Assembly (NCBI RefSeq): GCF_011440305.1
Contig: NZ_JAAOIW010000005.1
Location: 62,001 to 126,000 of the forward strand
Reading direction: 5' to 3'
Source: Paenibacillus agricola
GTDB lineage: Bacteria; Bacillota; Bacilli; Paenibacillales; NBRC-103111
DNA: 64,000 nucleotides
Numbering within the stretch: the stretch's first letter is position 1; every line of letters starts with the position of its first letter. This document shows positions 8,289 to 16,056 of the stretch, in pieces. The position numbers and the translations under genes were made by a program. A model generated the notes under the pieces. The model did not search any database. It was not told the DNA's origin and saw only the letters and a list, made by a program, of their open reading frames with translations.

Positions 8289-8349
8289 GTAAGTGGAGCC
8301 GTCCCTTCCGACGCCATACCTAATCGCCGGAGGGTTCGTGTTCCAAACG

Positions 8350-8958
8350 TTATACCGCTAAGTAATCCTCTAAATCACCGAAACGATTAGCGTCGTAACG
8401 TGATGCAAGGGATCTCAGCTTGCGGTAAACGGTAGTGTGGTTAAGTCCTAGCGCTTTAGCGAGTGCCGTGACGGACTTATACTTCGGAAAGTTCGTAACG
8501 ATTAGCGTCGTTACGGAATCGACCTGAGACGGGTCATTTACTAGGAAGTCGATCAGTTGGCGCTGGTCGGCTTCTTTCTTTGTGTACATACGATCATTTG
8601 CGTATTCTTGAAGATCAAACATGTCATCTTCGATAGTTTCCGGAAAAAGCGTCTTGCCTCCGACTTGATAGCGCGTTGTTCGCCGCTTGCTCGTTCGGTA
8701 GAAATGTAATCGCGCCAGCTTCAGCGCTACGGACAGCGTCTTTCCGAAATCTCGAATGTCTGTCCTACGGATAAGCTTCAGCACTGTGTCGTCAAAGACT
8801 TCACTAGCGTCGCTGCCATCCCCGTAGCCGGATCGTGTAATCATTCGGATATTCGTCTTGCGCTCCGTACTTACCTCCGCATATATATCACGGAATGTTT
8901 GCTGGTCGTTGGTGGCGCGAAACTTACTTACGAGATTATTAAGTTTTTCAAAACCCAT
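8350..8958 (-). CDS. Sigma-70-like phage transcription regulator (predicted)
   Basis: The protein has 202 residues. The C-terminal 50 form a clear helix-turn-helix (SVTALAKALGLNHTTVYRKL) like sigma region 4 or a sigma-like phage activator. The N-terminal half is helical with basic and aromatic residues (LALKLARLHFYRTSKRRTTR), compatible with a degenerate region 2. ATG at 8958 follows AAAGGGAGTGATTA. Copy B of the 31-nt motif lies 33 nt upstream, as expected for an autoregulated sigma factor, and the divergent XRE gene shares the control region. Whether it binds core RNA polymerase cannot be told from sequence; a plain DNA-binding activator is the alternative. Confidence 0.6.
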   Translation of the reverse strand: MGFEKLNNLVSKFRATNDQQTFRDIYAEVSTERKTNIRMITRSGYGDGSDASEVFDDTVLKLIRRTDIRDFGKTLSVALKLARLHFYRTSKRRTTRYQVGGKTLFPETIEDDMFDLQEYANDRMYTKKEADQRQLIDFLVNDPSQVDSVTTLIVTNFPKYKSVTALAKALGLNHTTVYRKLRSLASRYDANRFGDLEDYLAV

Positions 8959-8990
8959 CCATTAATCACTCCCTTTATCATCTTTCAAAT

Positions 8991-9021
8991 ACTACGTTGC
9001 CGCCCACTTTATTCCCGTACA
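8991..9021 (-). promoter_or_regulatory. 31-nt bipartite motif, copy B, upstream of the sigma-like gene
   Basis: It matches TGTACGG-N12-CGGCAACGTAGT on the minus strand, 33 nt before ATG 8958. If CGTA is a -10 core, the 5' leader would be about 25 nt and would contain only the ribosome binding site. Confidence 0.75.
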
Positions 9022-9090
9022 CATTTCCGGTAAATAATGCTAAACTTATTAACGTTGTTGATATTATGTAAAACGGAGGACGCGGCGGCT

Positions 9091-9306
9091 ATGGCGATTA
9101 AGCCTGTACGCTGTCTTATTCCGTCTTTACTCGAAGAACGCAAGATGACGCAGCAACAACTTATAGAGCGCACCGGTATCGCAAAATCTACGATATCTGC
9201 GTATAGCCGGTTTCATCGAAAGGCAATGACACTACAAAGCGCGATTGTTATTGCGGAAGTTTTTGGCGTCCATCCGCGTGATCTGTACGAGTGGGATAGC
9301 GAATGA
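9091..9306 (+). CDS. Small XRE-family (Cro/C1-type) regulator
   Basis: This 71-residue HTH protein has LIPSLLEERKMTQQQLIERT and GIAKSTISAYSR, with VFGVHPRDLYEW at the end, the YozG-like single-domain form. ATG 9091 follows GGAGG by 11 nt; an upstream in-frame TTG lacks a good site. It is the only convincing plus-strand gene of the prophage and lies divergent from the sigma-like gene, so the two probably cross-regulate like a cI/cro pair. Operators were not proven, though the region holds copy B of the 31-nt motif. Confidence 0.85.
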   Translation: MAIKPVRCLIPSLLEERKMTQQQLIERTGIAKSTISAYSRFHRKAMTLQSAIVIAEVFGVHPRDLYEWDSE

Positions 9307-9396
9307 TTCAGCGTTAAGCTGGCGGTTTTTAAACCGTCCGGCCGCGCTGTAGTCTACGTTCGTAGACACGACCGCATATTCCCGATTGTACGCGCT

Positions 9397-9489
9397 TCAC
9401 GCCGCCTTGTAAATCGCTATCATTCGACCCAATTCGACATTATAACGCGTAAGGTATCGAATATATCGGTCGATGGTCTTATTTCGCAT
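9397..9489 (-). CDS. 30-residue basic peptide
   Basis: The frame opens MRNKTIDRYIRYLTRYNVEL and ends IYKAA, with residue use that looks protein-like. It lies 20 nt after the primase stop in the same direction, but its ribosome binding site is weak (GGGCGG). The surrounding 9307-9508 stretch also contains a hairpin of GGCGGTTT/AAACCGTC type near 9320 that could end either flanking transcript. Confidence 0.35.
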   Translation of the reverse strand: MRNKTIDRYIRYLTRYNVELGRMIAIYKAA

Positions 9490-9508
9490 AGATTACCGCC
9501 CACAAACG

Positions 9509-10555
9509 CTATACTAGCGCGATTTTCACCGTATAAACCGTCCGCGCACGTTCGACAAACGAGGGAAATTTTACCTTGGCAGACGTTCCCATTTCGTTAA
9601 CATCCTTATATCGCGAAGGCACCGTTGCTACTTTGACGCGCACGAACGGACTTAGTTCCGAAATTACTTTCCGCTGCCACTTTCGGCCGGCACCGTCATT
9701 ATCGCGAATCACCGTGACTTCCTCGATGCGGCTACGGATTATAAGATCGCGCTTGGCTTCGGTAAACGACGTTCCTCCCGTTGCAATCGCGAATATGCCA
9801 GCGCTCATTAGAGTCATCGCGTCAATCTCGGATTCTACGACGGCTGCTTTCGTTAACCGACGCTCATACGCGATATTGATTCCGTAGACTAAATCGCGAA
9901 TAGGACGGCCTCCACGCATATACCAGAATACCTTCGTATCGATTCGCCTGTATTTGACGTTAGCGAGCGAATTATCTGCGTTAACCCAGGGAATCGTGAC
10001 CGCAGACCTACGTTTATCGTATCCTATGCTCATGAGACGCTGGACTGATTCGGAAATGCCGCGCGATCCAAGATACGGACTTCTAAACCGGTATTCGTCG
10101 AGCAAGCGCATACCTAACGTTACTGGCGTAGGCTTGTCCGCGCTACTAAGCTTCAGCGGTTTTAGTGACGGGGGCTCATCCGGATTCTGCCCGTACAAGT
10201 CGTTCGGATACTCCGCTAGGAACCGCTCAATGACTTCGGTAGGCGTAACGTTATCCAGAAACGCGATAAGCTTAACGAAGCCGCCGCGCGCCCATTCGGA
10301 ATCCTCCGCGCCTGGGTCGCCCCAATCGCCGGCTTTCGCGCTCGCGGTATCCTCCGTGTAAACGTAAAACGAAGGCTGACGGTCGCCGTGGCGGAACGGA
10401 CTGACTGCGATTAGCCTATCCGGGAGCCACGTCGGCTTCGTCCACGTGAAGCGTTCGAGCTCCGCGATAATGTCGACTTCGACGAGGACTTCCGTAGGCT
10501 CAGCGGATGGTGCGTTTGATCCGTTTGGACCTCGTATGTAGAGCGTGATTGACAT
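9509..10555 (-). CDS. TOPRIM-type phage DNA primase
   Basis: The protein has 348 residues. The N-terminal 120 resemble the DnaG zinc-binding region in layout (FRHGDRQPSFYVY, WGDPG) but lack its cysteines. The TOPRIM core is clear: AAVVESEIDAMTL near residue 240 with the catalytic Glu, ATGGTSF, then VTVIRDNDGAGRKW with the DxD-type acidic pair. It would make RNA primers for lagging-strand synthesis. It lies upstream of the SSB-like and polymerase genes and downstream of the helicase. Starts at ATG 10555 after AAAGGAG. Assignment is strong for TOPRIM, good for primase. Confidence 0.85.
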   Translation of the reverse strand: MSITLYIRGPNGSNAPSAEPTEVLVEVDIIAELERFTWTKPTWLPDRLIAVSPFRHGDRQPSFYVYTEDTASAKAGDWGDPGAEDSEWARGGFVKLIAFLDNVTPTEVIERFLAEYPNDLYGQNPDEPPSLKPLKLSSADKPTPVTLGMRLLDEYRFRSPYLGSRGISESVQRLMSIGYDKRRSAVTIPWVNADNSLANVKYRRIDTKVFWYMRGGRPIRDLVYGINIAYERRLTKAAVVESEIDAMTLMSAGIFAIATGGTSFTEAKRDLIIRSRIEEVTVIRDNDGAGRKWQRKVISELSPFVRVKVATVPSRYKDVNEMGTSAKVKFPSFVERARTVYTVKIALV

Positions 10556-10734
10556 AGCGTCAACTCCTTTCGTGTAATGCGATTATATAGCGAAAGCATG
10601 TTCGGAGTCGAACGTCATATTCCGTCAAAATTCCTATCCTGGTCACCGAGTCGATCTCGTAAACGCTACGGATTACTACTGATAGCTTAGATTAACGATT
10701 ATTTTACGGGTTTGATGTGGTTAGTATAACTCTA

Positions 10735-11034
10735 TCACTCTTTTTCATTCATTTGTTCTAGTATCCCTTTGTGGTATGTTTCTGTAAAATCAAAACCTAT
10801 TCCATTTTCTCTAGCCGTTAGTAGTCCTAACTCAACTTCTACATCTGTCAAAGCTGCCTGTATTATAGACATGAGAAACTCTTGTTTGGATAATTTCAAT
10901 TCTTTTCTAACAAACTCCAATCTAGCGTTTGTCATTCTGTTTGTTGTTAAGGAAAATCTAACATCATCGGTCATTGTTGGATCTTTAGCTCGTTTTATCA
11001 TAGAATTAATCTTCTTTTTCAAAACATCACTCAT
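10735..11034 (-). CDS. Ribbon-helix-helix-like regulator with AT-rich codon use
   Basis: The protein has 99 residues. DVRFSLTTNRMTNARLEFVR followed by a helix pair resembles a ribbon-helix-helix DNA-binding fold. Its codons are visibly richer in A and T than those of its neighbours and lack their CGTA-rich words, which suggests a recent acquisition (a moron). It has its own promoter (11072-11100) with a palindrome in the spacer, so it is probably autorepressed. ATG 11034 follows AAGGAAGG by about 11 nt. Confidence 0.55.
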   Translation of the reverse strand: MSDVLKKKINSMIKRAKDPTMTDDVRFSLTTNRMTNARLEFVRKELKLSKQEFLMSIIQAALTDVEVELGLLTARENGIGFDFTETYHKGILEQMNEKE

Positions 11035-11071
11035 CTTTTTCACCACCTTCCTTGATTCATATTTGATTTAA

Positions 11072-11100
11072 ATATTAGCACCAATTTTGGTTCATGTAAA
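11072..11100 (-). promoter_or_regulatory. Promoter with palindromic operator in the spacer
   Basis: On the minus strand: TTTACA, 17 nt, TAATAT. The spacer contains ACCAA-AA-TTGGT (11080-11091), a compact inverted repeat of the size ribbon-helix-helix dimers bind. It drives the RHH-like gene starting at 11034. Confidence 0.6.
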
Positions 11101-11157
11101 TAGTGGAATTATAATATATTTTGTCGTACGCTAGGATTATCTTCCGCGTAGCAAAAC

Positions 11158-12498
11158 TCACGCTAGAAATTGCGCAGCCACTTCCGCACCCGTCGGCATC
11201 TCCCGCAGCACTCCGTAATCCATCAACGCAACTAAGTCCAGCGTAAATCCCTCGCCACCATTGCGCCCTTTCTCTACACCGATCCGCCCGTTACCGTCCA
11301 CCGCATCAAATACGAAGAGGTTCGTTGCGATTTCGAGTAGCGCCTTCGTCGTTTTGACTTGGTCGCGCTTCGGCAGCTTGATTTCACGATGTCCCGTACC
11401 CTCATCCGTTTCCTGGCGTTCTGTTGACGCTTGTATCGTGAAGATGCCTACGACGTCATGCGCGCCTATGATCCGCTCGAAGTGACGCGCAGCTTGTTCC
11501 GCAGCTCCGCCCGCTGTCTTATTTGCGTTATGACCGTACACGTCGTCGAGTCCGTAAAATGGATCGATAACTACGCAGTCAATATCCGGTCGAATATGGA
11601 GCTCACGGTCGAGATCCGCTAGTGTCCGCGTCAACTCCGTATCCGACTTCGCCTGCAGGATAAGTTCGCCCGGATAATACTCGTTAATCGCGTCCAGCAT
11701 CGCGAAGAAGTACGGCTCCATCTCGTCGTCTAAGTGACCGCTTAATATCGCCTTATTCGGAAGTCCGACTTTAACCGCGTGGTCAGCGTGGCTGACCGCT
11801 TCATCTCGCGCTGTCATAATCGAGAATAGACGCGCCAGCCATACGTACGCTTTAACTTCGTATGACTTAACGAGCACCTTCGCGCCCTGGCGTAGCATTT
11901 CGTCGATGAGGACTGCGGAGAGGTACGTTTTGCCTCGGCCACTTTCTGCCATGATCCCGTAGATGTCACCGGAATATAAGCCGCCGATTTCAGCGTTAAG
12001 CGTTGGGAATGGCGTTTTCCATAGCTTAAACGAAGCGCCAGCCTTCCGTTTATCGTATTCTGCGCGAAACTCAACGGCGCGGTCAGCCAGCGTCTTACCA
12101 ATTGGTAATGGAACACTTGTTCCCATTTTAACTCGTTCGAGCTCCTTTGTAAACCACGTAATGAACGAACCGGCAGATAATTCGGCATATTTTTTCGCCA
12201 TGCTTCCGTTAATTAACTCGGCTAGGATACGTTTTCCAGCGCCGTCCTTCAGCTTACCCGTAAGGTACTCGTAGGAATCCGTCACAGCCGGTATATACAC
12301 GAAGTCCGGAACCTCCGTAACTACCGTCGCATAGCTCGGCGCTTGTCCTCCGTTCTTATCCGCGTAATCCAGAATGAATGCGGACGCTGACCGTTCCGTA
12401 ACCGTTGGGAAATCGGACTCGGCGATCTGATAACGTAATAACGCCGGCACATCGTTCGCGTCGATAATTTTCGATAGTAACGTTTCGCCTACGCTCAT
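11158..12498 (-). CDS. DnaB-type replicative helicase of the prophage
   Basis: The protein has 446 residues. The RecA-like core shows Walker A (MAESGRGKTY) near residue 185 and Walker B (DIDCVVIDPFYGL) near 300, then a QASTERQ segment and LPKRDQVKTTKALLE typical of DnaB/DnaC-family motor domains. The N-terminal 150 residues are helical, as in DnaB. It unwinds the fork 5' to 3' with the adjacent loader and primase. ATG 12498 sits after GGAGGTGAACGAA; the frame also opens 5 codons earlier within the ribosome binding site. Confidence 0.85.
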   Translation of the reverse strand: MSVGETLLSKIIDANDVPALLRYQIAESDFPTVTERSASAFILDYADKNGGQAPSYATVVTEVPDFVYIPAVTDSYEYLTGKLKDGAGKRILAELINGSMAKKYAELSAGSFITWFTKELERVKMGTSVPLPIGKTLADRAVEFRAEYDKRKAGASFKLWKTPFPTLNAEIGGLYSGDIYGIMAESGRGKTYLSAVLIDEMLRQGAKVLVKSYEVKAYVWLARLFSIMTARDEAVSHADHAVKVGLPNKAILSGHLDDEMEPYFFAMLDAINEYYPGELILQAKSDTELTRTLADLDRELHIRPDIDCVVIDPFYGLDDVYGHNANKTAGGAAEQAARHFERIIGAHDVVGIFTIQASTERQETDEGTGHREIKLPKRDQVKTTKALLEIATNLFVFDAVDGNGRIGVEKGRNGGEGFTLDLVALMDYGVLREMPTGAEVAAQFLA

Positions 12499-12701
12499 TT
12501 CGTTCACCTCCATATATTTGATCCGGAAGATAGCGTTACCTATTCGCCACCTTTTGGTAGGAAAAGCATAGCACGCCGCACTTACGTTGTAAAGACAGCG
12601 CCACTATATATTGTATGTCTTTTAGTGTTTAGTTTGTAAACACACACAATATGTAGTATGTTTAAACTCGCCGTCCCGTCGTTCATAATCTACATATTGA
12701 T

Positions 12702-13496
12702 TTAACGCATTCCCCGCTGACTCCCGCCGATAAACGTTATCTCCGCGCACATATCCCGGACTCGATCCGCCAGGCGTGCCGGCTGCTCACGGAATACTTC
12801 GTTAAGCTGCGTTAGCGCTACGTTAGACGTATAAACCGTAGGCAGTCCGCTACTAACCCGCGCGTTAATTATGCGGTGTAAATCCGCCCTGAAAGCCTCC
12901 GTACAGTCGCGTACGCCCATATCGTCCAATACCACAAACGGAGCACTCATTGCCGCCTTCTGCGCGTTGTAATAGCGTGCTGACGCGGGCTCGGCGATAT
13001 GCTCCGGAACACGCGGACGGTTGAACTCGTTATAGTCCGATTGCCACGCGTTGACGTCGAGGAAATACGCCGGGCGTTCATGTACCGGAAGCCCACGCCG
13101 GAGAGAACCTACGTAATGAACCGCAATGTATTCGTTGAGTATAGCGGCCGCCGTCGTTGTCTTGCCGGTGCCTGGCGAATCGGACGCGAGGTACAACGAT
13201 TTAATCCGAGATTGGCCGCTTTCTTCCGCTACGTCTGCGAATTGGCGCGTAAATGTCGACGTGTATTGGCGTACCATATCGTATACGCGGTAACCTCCGA
13301 TCGCCTGCGCGTCCTTGGCGGGACTGTTCGCCAGTGTTACCAGACGGTAATCCTCCGGTAAGTTTGCGGCTGCTATCCGTCCTGATTGACCGCTGAACCC
13401 ATAGAGAGCTACGTAAGAGGCGCAGCGTGCGGAACATTGCGGTCCGTCGGCGAGCGTACATATCGAGCTGAGTACGCATTTTTGCGAATGCTTCAT
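12702..13496 (-). CDS. DnaC/DnaI-type helicase loader (AAA+) with N-terminal cysteine cluster
   Basis: The protein has 264 residues. Walker A is SDSPGTGKTTTA near residue 108 and Walker B is PFVVLDDMGV near 185, followed by a sensor segment (LPTVYTSNVAL) and an arginine-finger region (RLADRVRDM). Four cysteines in the first 26 residues (CVLSSIC, CSARC) could hold zinc for helicase contact. It loads the DnaB-type helicase encoded downstream. ATG 13496 follows AGAGGTGAACGA and a predicted promoter at 13525-13552. Confidence 0.85.
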   Translation of the reverse strand: MKHSQKCVLSSICTLADGPQCSARCASYVALYGFSGQSGRIAAANLPEDYRLVTLANSPAKDAQAIGGYRVYDMVRQYTSTFTRQFADVAEESGQSRIKSLYLASDSPGTGKTTTAAAILNEYIAVHYVGSLRRGLPVHERPAYFLDVNAWQSDYNEFNRPRVPEHIAEPASARYYNAQKAAMSAPFVVLDDMGVRDCTEAFRADLHRIINARVSSGLPTVYTSNVALTQLNEVFREQPARLADRVRDMCAEITFIGGSQRGMR

Positions 13497-13524
13497 TCGT
13501 TCACCTCTCGTTCTATATTCGGAG

Positions 13525-13552
13525 TGTATAACGCAATGTGATACGTTGGCAA
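13525..13552 (-). promoter_or_regulatory. Predicted promoter of the helicase loader gene
   Basis: On the minus strand: TTGCCA (13547-13552), 16 nt, TATACA (13525-13530). The start codon at 13496 is about 29 nt further. The 20-bp palindrome lies just upstream of the -35 box. Confidence 0.5.
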
Positions 13553-13555
13553 TGT

Positions 13556-13575
13556 AATTAGTTGTACAACTAATT
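13556..13575. promoter_or_regulatory. 20-bp perfect palindrome between divergent promoters
   Basis: AATTAGTTGTACAACTAATT is identical on both strands. It sits between the minus-strand promoter of the helicase loader and a consensus plus-strand promoter, 3 nt from the TTGACA of the latter. A dimeric regulator bound here could control both. Confidence 0.7.
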
Positions 13576-13578
13576 GTG

Positions 13579-13607
13579 TTGACATGCGTAAATTAACGGA
13601 GTATAAT
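13579..13607 (+). promoter_or_regulatory. Consensus SigA promoter pointing into the antisense of a minus-strand gene
   Basis: TTGACA (13579-13584), 17 nt, TATAAT (13602-13607): perfect boxes and spacing. No plus-strand gene follows. The transcript would be antisense to the 13628-13960 gene. Confidence 0.65.
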
Positions 13608-13627
13608 GCGCGCTATTTGGATTAACG

Positions 13628-13960
13628 TCATGGTTGCGCCAGCATCTTCGGACGATAATACGAAGTCTTCGCGCGTTCATCGACGATCTCCTTCGATCCG
13701 TCCGCGTAATAATTAACGAGGCGCACTCCGTAGACAAGTCCGTTCAGATAACGCATCTTGCCGTGATACTCGTCCATCTTCTTACGTGCGGCTTCTTCCG
13801 TCTTCCAAAACGTAGAAAACGTTCCGGAGTACGCTTCGACAACGGCTTCCCACGGTTTTTCCATCCGTTCAATATGCGTTAGCTTTGCGTTAATCTCCGT
13901 CAATTCCGTTTCGAGATCCGCTTTCTTTGCGAGCAATTCCGACTTAGTTAGCGTTGTCAC
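13628..13960 (-). CDS. Phage protein with N-terminal coiled coil
   Basis: The protein has 110 residues. Residues 5 to 35 are a charged helix with heptads (ELLAKKADLETELTEINAKL), followed by an aromatic alpha/beta part (VYGVRLVNYYADGSKEIVDE). GTG 13960 follows GGAGGCGATAAC. A consensus promoter on the opposite strand would make an antisense RNA across it. No family is recognised. Confidence 0.55.
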   Translation of the reverse strand: MTTLTKSELLAKKADLETELTEINAKLTHIERMEKPWEAVVEAYSGTFSTFWKTEEAARKKMDEYHGKMRYLNGLVYGVRLVNYYADGSKEIVDERAKTSYYRPKMLAQP

Positions 13961-13993
13961 GTTATCGCCTCCGTTAATAGTATTGTCACACTA

Positions 13994-14080
13994 GCGGCGT
14001 AATTTCGTCAAATTACCGATATATCTGGATATGTCCGTTCGTAGTTCGATATGTTTAGATAGCGCGATTGAGATTTCCAA
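13994..14080 (-). CDS. Possible 28-residue peptide in frame after the preceding stop
   Basis: A TTG-initiated frame follows the TGA of the 40-residue gene in the same frame (LEISIALSKHIELRTDISRY). Residue use looks protein-like, but the ribosome binding site is weak. It could also be the readthrough extension or decayed tail of that gene. Confidence 0.25.
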
Positions 14081-14083
14081 CGT

Positions 14084-14206
14084 TCACAAAACGTTCACTT
14101 TTCCGTTGGTTTCTACGGATATCGTAACACGGCTTTTTATTACGGACCACACTTCGTTACTTACCTCCGTAATGTTCGATAATATCGTCAATCGTGCGGA
14201 ATGTAT
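14084..14206 (-). CDS. 40-residue phage protein with a predicted AUA start
   Basis: A perfect AAAGGAGGT right after the upstream stop is followed 8 to 9 nt later by AUA at 14206, opening a 40-codon frame (HSARLTILSNITEVSNEVW, then VTISVETNGKVNVL). No ATG, GTG or TTG is correctly placed. The alternating strand pattern looks like a real protein. No family is recognised. Confidence 0.5.
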   Translation of the reverse strand: MHSARLTILSNITEVSNEVWSVIKSRVTISVETNGKVNVL

Positions 14207-14221
14207 CGTCCGCTACCTCCT

Positions 14222-14575
14222 TTATTGCGTACACTCTACGTTAGCCTCCTCCGCTTTCCAACACGATTGGCTTCCGCGTTTAGATTCCGTAAGTGTTAAC
14301 GTTCCAATCGGACGCCCCGCGAGCACCTTCAGCAAATCGACGGTGAATACGTTAACCTCACGCCCCGTTTCTGTATGGCGTAGATAAACGCGGTTTCCGT
14401 ATGACCGTTCGTACGTAAACTCTCCGGTAATGACATCTTTCGGAATGTCACGCTCAACGTATAAACCTCCGCAATCCCCTTCCTTGTAGCCGTGTTTGCG
14501 TCCAACCTGCCACGTATCGACCTGTGCTCCGCATACGTCACATACTGCCTTTTTAATCGTCTTATTTGCCGCCAT
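14222..14575 (-). CDS. Small zinc-ribbon-like phage protein
   Basis: The protein has 117 residues. VCDVCGAQVDTW gives a CxxC knuckle at residues 12 to 15, with single cysteines near 35, 105 and 115. The central part (YGNRVYLRHTETGREVNVFT) resembles two beta strands. ATG 14575 follows AGGAGGCTATGTTTT. Function unknown; a nucleic-acid or protein adaptor is possible. Confidence 0.55.
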   Translation of the reverse strand: MAANKTIKKAVCDVCGAQVDTWQVGRKHGYKEGDCGGLYVERDIPKDVITGEFTYERSYGNRVYLRHTETGREVNVFTVDLLKVLAGRPIGTLTLTESKRGSQSCWKAEEANVECTQ

Positions 14576-14730
14576 AAAACATAGCCTCCTTCGTTATTTT
14601 ACACAGAGTCCGTTAGTTCCGCGAATTAGAAAATCCGAGATAAACGGAGATAAACGCGTTACTGAAGGGGTCGCCTCCCCCTCAGAAAACGGCCGAATTC
14701 GGACTAATTTGAGGTTTTATAACCACGGCT

Positions 14731-15180
14731 TTACAGCCATTTCATCACCGCGTCCGCACTCGGAGCCTTATCCGCCGCATTTACCGCAGCTTCAGCACGC
14801 CTTTCCTGCGCTGCCTTATCCGCTATCAAACGTGGCATAATCGTATTCAACCGATAGCTACACGCAAATCCCGCCGTAAGTGACGGATAATCACGCGTCG
14901 GCTTATAATCGCGGAAGCACTCGTCGAAGGCTGCGTGTAGGAGCGCCGGTCCGTATGCGTCTAGCGCCCGTTTGAGCTGCGCCTGTTCGAAGCGCCAGTT
15001 GCGCAACGGAAAATATTCGGTAACTCCGAAGCGCTCAGCGTTCATATCGCGGAAATACTCCGTAAAACTTAACGTGTTCCAGTCGGCAATCGGAAGCGAG
15101 CGCCATTCTTTCCGGTTAAGCTTCGGTTTGGGTTCCGTTTTCTTGCGTGGCATCCGCGATTGCTTCGGTGCTTTCTCCAT
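14731..15180 (-). CDS. Phage protein of unknown function, replication-region type
   Basis: The protein has 149 residues. The N-terminus is very basic (MPRKKTEPKPKLNRK). The core has FTEYFRDMNAERFGVTEYFP and YPSLTAGFACSYRLNTIMPR, a helical pattern with conserved-looking aromatics that recalls C-terminal parts of replisome organisers, but I cannot name a family. ATG 15180 follows GGAGGTGAGCC, inside the end of the upstream gene (65-nt overlap). The 14576-14730 gap downstream holds only a GGGG/CCCC hairpin near 14668-14690. Confidence 0.5.
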   Translation of the reverse strand: MEKAPKQSRMPRKKTEPKPKLNRKEWRSLPIADWNTLSFTEYFRDMNAERFGVTEYFPLRNWRFEQAQLKRALDAYGPALLHAAFDECFRDYKPTRDYPSLTAGFACSYRLNTIMPRLIADKAAQERRAEAAVNAADKAPSADAVMKWL

Positions 15181-15637
15181 CGCTTAGGCTCACCTCCACT
15201 TGATATCGTTTAAACGTTTCCCATTGCGTTTCGTCCCAATCCAGAGCGCGTAGAATCGATTGGGTATGCGATTCAGCACTTAACGCACGTCTCCGCCAAC
15301 GTTCAGCCTCCGCATCTAGCCGTTGGATTCCGCTCGCTACTGCTAACGAACGTTTCCACACCGCCAACTCGGACTCAGCGATAATCGCCCGCTTGATTGC
15401 GTGAGGCCATCCGGTTCGGGCTTCCGCGATGAACGTAATATCTTCCGCTGATATATCGCAGTATGCGCGGTCGCTTCCACCTACGTTGATTACCGACTCC
15501 GTATCCGATGCAATAATTGTGTAGTCGAATTCAATACGTAACCACGGACCCGCCGTAGCCGCATCGCATATTTGCAAATCAGCCGCTAAGTCACGGCGTT
15601 CTGTGACGTTTAAATCGCGTTTAGTTTCCGTTGTCAC
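15116..15637 (-). CDS. Ea22-like phage protein
   Basis: The protein has 173 residues. ICDAATAGPWL, then DITFIAEARTGWPHAIKRAI and a long helix (RRRALSAESHTQSI) follow the layout of Ea22-like/DUF phage proteins, whose hallmark is an AATPGPW-like box and an FIAxAR..P box. Function of that group is unknown. It overlaps the previous stop by 4 nt and the following gene by 65 nt. The C-terminal 25 residues are acidic and Gln/Thr-rich. Confidence 0.6.
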   Translation of the reverse strand: MTTETKRDLNVTERRDLAADLQICDAATAGPWLRIEFDYTIIASDTESVINVGGSDRAYCDISAEDITFIAEARTGWPHAIKRAIIAESELAVWKRSLAVASGIQRLDAEAERWRRRALSAESHTQSILRALDWDETQWETFKRYQVEVSLSDGESTEAIADATQENGTQTEA

Positions 15638-16056
15638 ACAATCGCCTCCGCCTCGTCATATTTGCGCCCAGTCCGTTCCTCGTATCTCCGTTTTGCTTGG
15701 TATTCCCTGTACGCATTCTGTGCGGAAGTCGAACCGCTGATCGGCGCGCCAACTCGCACGCATTCCGCGATAAACTCGTCGTTAACGTCACGATGTGGAA
15801 TCCCTTCCGTTGCCAGCCGCCAGTGTACGAGTTCGTGGAGTAGCGTTCCCAACACGGCGGAGCGCATCCTCTCCGCGTTCCTATGGCGGCTCATGCGAAT
15901 TAAAGGGACGGCGTTCGGGTCGCTTCGTTTCCAAACGAATTTACCGTTGTAATTGTGCCAGACACGGTTAACGAGTTCGATGTGACCGGTAAACGGAACG
16001 CCCCAATGACGCCGAGAAAGCATGGAGGCTTCCGCATATAACTCGTCCAAAGTCAT
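15634..16056 (-). CDS. SprT-like zinc metalloprotease
   Basis: The protein has 140 residues with the zincin motif HELVHWRL (HExxH) near residue 74 in a helix preceded by MRSAVLGTLL, as in SprT/SprT-like proteins. A further His or Glu downstream (GIPHRDVNDEFIAE) may complete the site. Family members act on DNA-protein crosslinks or as small peptidases; the phage role is unknown. It is joined to both neighbours by ATGA overlaps. Confidence 0.75.
   Translation of the reverse strand: MTLDELYAEASMLSRRHWGVPFTGHIELVNRVWHNYNGKFVWKRSDPNAVPLIRMSRHRNAERMRSAVLGTLLHELVHWRLATEGIPHRDVNDEFIAECVRVGAPISGSTSAQNAYREYQAKRRYEERTGRKYDEAEAIV

Noticed and set aside
9320-9350. Complete bidirectional terminator after the XRE gene
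   Set aside because: A GGCGGTTT/AAACCG hairpin exists but lacks a proper T run on either strand, so it was only mentioned, not listed.
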